Source of the DNA: Anaerotignum lactatifermentans
GTDB taxonomy: Bacteria > Bacillota > Clostridia > Lachnospirales > Anaerotignaceae
Direction: 5' to 3'
DNA length: 45,422 nt
Assembly (NCBI RefSeq): GCF_016902535.1
Contig: NZ_JACSNY010000015.1
Coordinates: 1-45,422 of the forward strand
In this document: piece by piece, positions 45,013-45,422 of the stretch
Position numbering within the stretch: the first letter of the stretch is position 1
Layout of the letters: the number at the start of each line of letters is the position of its first letter
Translations under genes and position numbers: made by a program
Notes under the pieces: generated by a model
Told to the model about the DNA's origin: nothing
Databases searched by the model: none
What the model saw: only the letters and a program-made list of their open reading frames with translations

Positions 45013-45100
45013 GGAGAAGTACTCAAGAGGCTGAAGAGGTGCCCCTGCTAAGGGTATAGGTCGTTAACGCGGCGCGAGGGTTCAAATCCCTCCTTCTCCG
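45013..45100 (+). tRNA. tRNA-Ser (GCT)
   Basis: 88 nt, class II with a long variable arm. Acceptor arms GGAGAAG and CTTCTCC pair fully; anticodon loop CTGCTAA; T loop TTCAAAT; discriminator G; CCA is not encoded. It reads AGC/AGU codons. Confidence 0.93.
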
Positions 45101-45118
45101 TCAAAGACATCAACGAAG
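45080..45118. repeat. Direct repeat copy 1, tRNA-Ser 3' end plus terminator half
   Basis: 39 bp identical to 45340-45378, covering the last 21 bases of the tRNA and 18 bases beyond. The copies are 260 bp apart. Confidence 0.9.
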
Positions 45119-45135
45119 GTTGGTGTCTTTTTTTT
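45103..45135 (+). terminator. tRNA-Ser terminator
   Basis: AAGACATCAAC and GTTGGTGTCTT arms followed by a T-run. Confidence 0.85.
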
Positions 45136-45339
45136 ATTTATTAAAAAAGAACCCGAGCGCCGCGGCGCGGGATTCTCCGTCGACCGCTGCCGGTGGCAGG
45201 AGGAGGGAGACGGAGAATGCGAGAGGAATTCTTTTTTCCTGCGGAAAAAACCGCAAACCGCGCGTCCACTTGGCCTTCGCAGCGCAGCAGCGCAGGGTCA
45301 GGCCATCGTAAACGGACGCAAAGTTTTGCTGAACGGCCT

Positions 45340-45378
45340 GTTCAAATCCCTCCTTCTCCGTCAAAGACATCAACGAAG
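45340..45378. repeat. Direct repeat copy 2, duplicated tRNA-Ser 3' end
   Basis: Same 39 bp as at 45080-45118, but the sequence before it is not tRNA and the second half of the terminator stem is missing after it. Confidence 0.9.
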
Positions 45379-45422
45379 AAGTTCCCTGGGGGCAGGACTT
45401 TGGCTTCGCCAAAGGTCCACGG

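Larger units (their letters stand above)
45101..45422. other. Gene-free right end with nested inverted repeats
   Basis: Between the direct repeats no gene is convincing; a 92-codon minus-strand frame crosses the repeated tRNA end and is probably spurious. ATTCTCCGTC (45172-45181) and GACGGAGAAT (45209-45218) form an exact inverted repeat, with CTGCC/GGCAG inside it. The last bases (about 45396-45419) form a near-perfect hairpin with GGAC(T)TTGGC arms. Confidence 0.5.

Noticed and set aside
45134-45412. 92-codon minus-strand ORF at the right end
   Set aside because: It crosses the duplicated tRNA 3' end and has no ribosome binding site; reading through a tRNA repeat is typical of spurious ORFs.

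Overview
This window is a chromosomal replication-origin region of a low-to-mid GC Firmicute, most probably a member of the Clostridia close to Lachnospiraceae/Anaerotignum. The taxonomic guess is an inference from gene order, protein wording and regulatory style (T-box, AGGAGG ribosome binding sites, DnaA boxes of the TTATCCACA type); no database was searched. The gene order is the classical Firmicute one. To the left of the origin, on the minus strand, lie dnaA, dnaN, yaaA, recF, gyrB and gyrA. To the right, on the plus strand, lie rpmH, rnpA, yidD, yidC, jag, mnmE, mnmG, rsmG, noc, parA (soj) and parB (spo0J). Nearly every gene is co-oriented with replication forks leaving the dnaA region; the one clear exception is a three-gene minus-strand operon at 34130-36113.

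Left arm (1-20212). Position 1 cuts into what looks like the 5' end of an insertion sequence. Accessory genes follow: a small membrane protein and an unknown partner, a TetR regulator, two beta-helix-like lipoproteins, a two-gene unit of an XRE-like regulator and a membrane Ser/Thr kinase with an outside leucine-rich-repeat domain, a tRNA operon (Thr-Tyr-fMet), a FadR-type GntR regulator, a CapA-like protein, and a zinc-ribbon/TPM membrane pair. Then come gyrA, gyrB, recF, yaaA and dnaN.

Origin (20213-22478). DnaA boxes lie on both sides of dnaA, a bipartite layout like that of Bacillus subtilis. A candidate unwinding element with TAG trinucleotides next to a GC-rich step lies between dnaA and dnaN. 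A third DnaA-box cluster lies about 20 kb away at 41997-42130. Two perfect parS sites lie just upstream of parA, one of them inside a terminator stem.

Right arm (22479-45422). The translation/membrane-insertion operon rpmH-rnpA-yidD-yidC-jag runs into mnmE, a MATE transporter, mnmG, an unknown gene and rsmG, then noc. A secreted GH26-like beta-mannanase, the head-on operon of an alpha/beta hydrolase plus two hotdog thioesterases, a small membrane protein, argS, a lipid kinase, parA-parB, a DUF4446 protein and a HAD phosphatase follow. The arm ends with a T-box controlled serS and a tRNA-Ser(GCT) gene. The 3' end of this tRNA gene is repeated 260 bp downstream; the 3' end of the initiator tRNA at 8129 is repeated in the same manner. 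These two repeats, a possible structured small RNA opposite the serS leader, the kinase/LRR unit, and an Asn at GyrB position 426 are the observations most worth checking.
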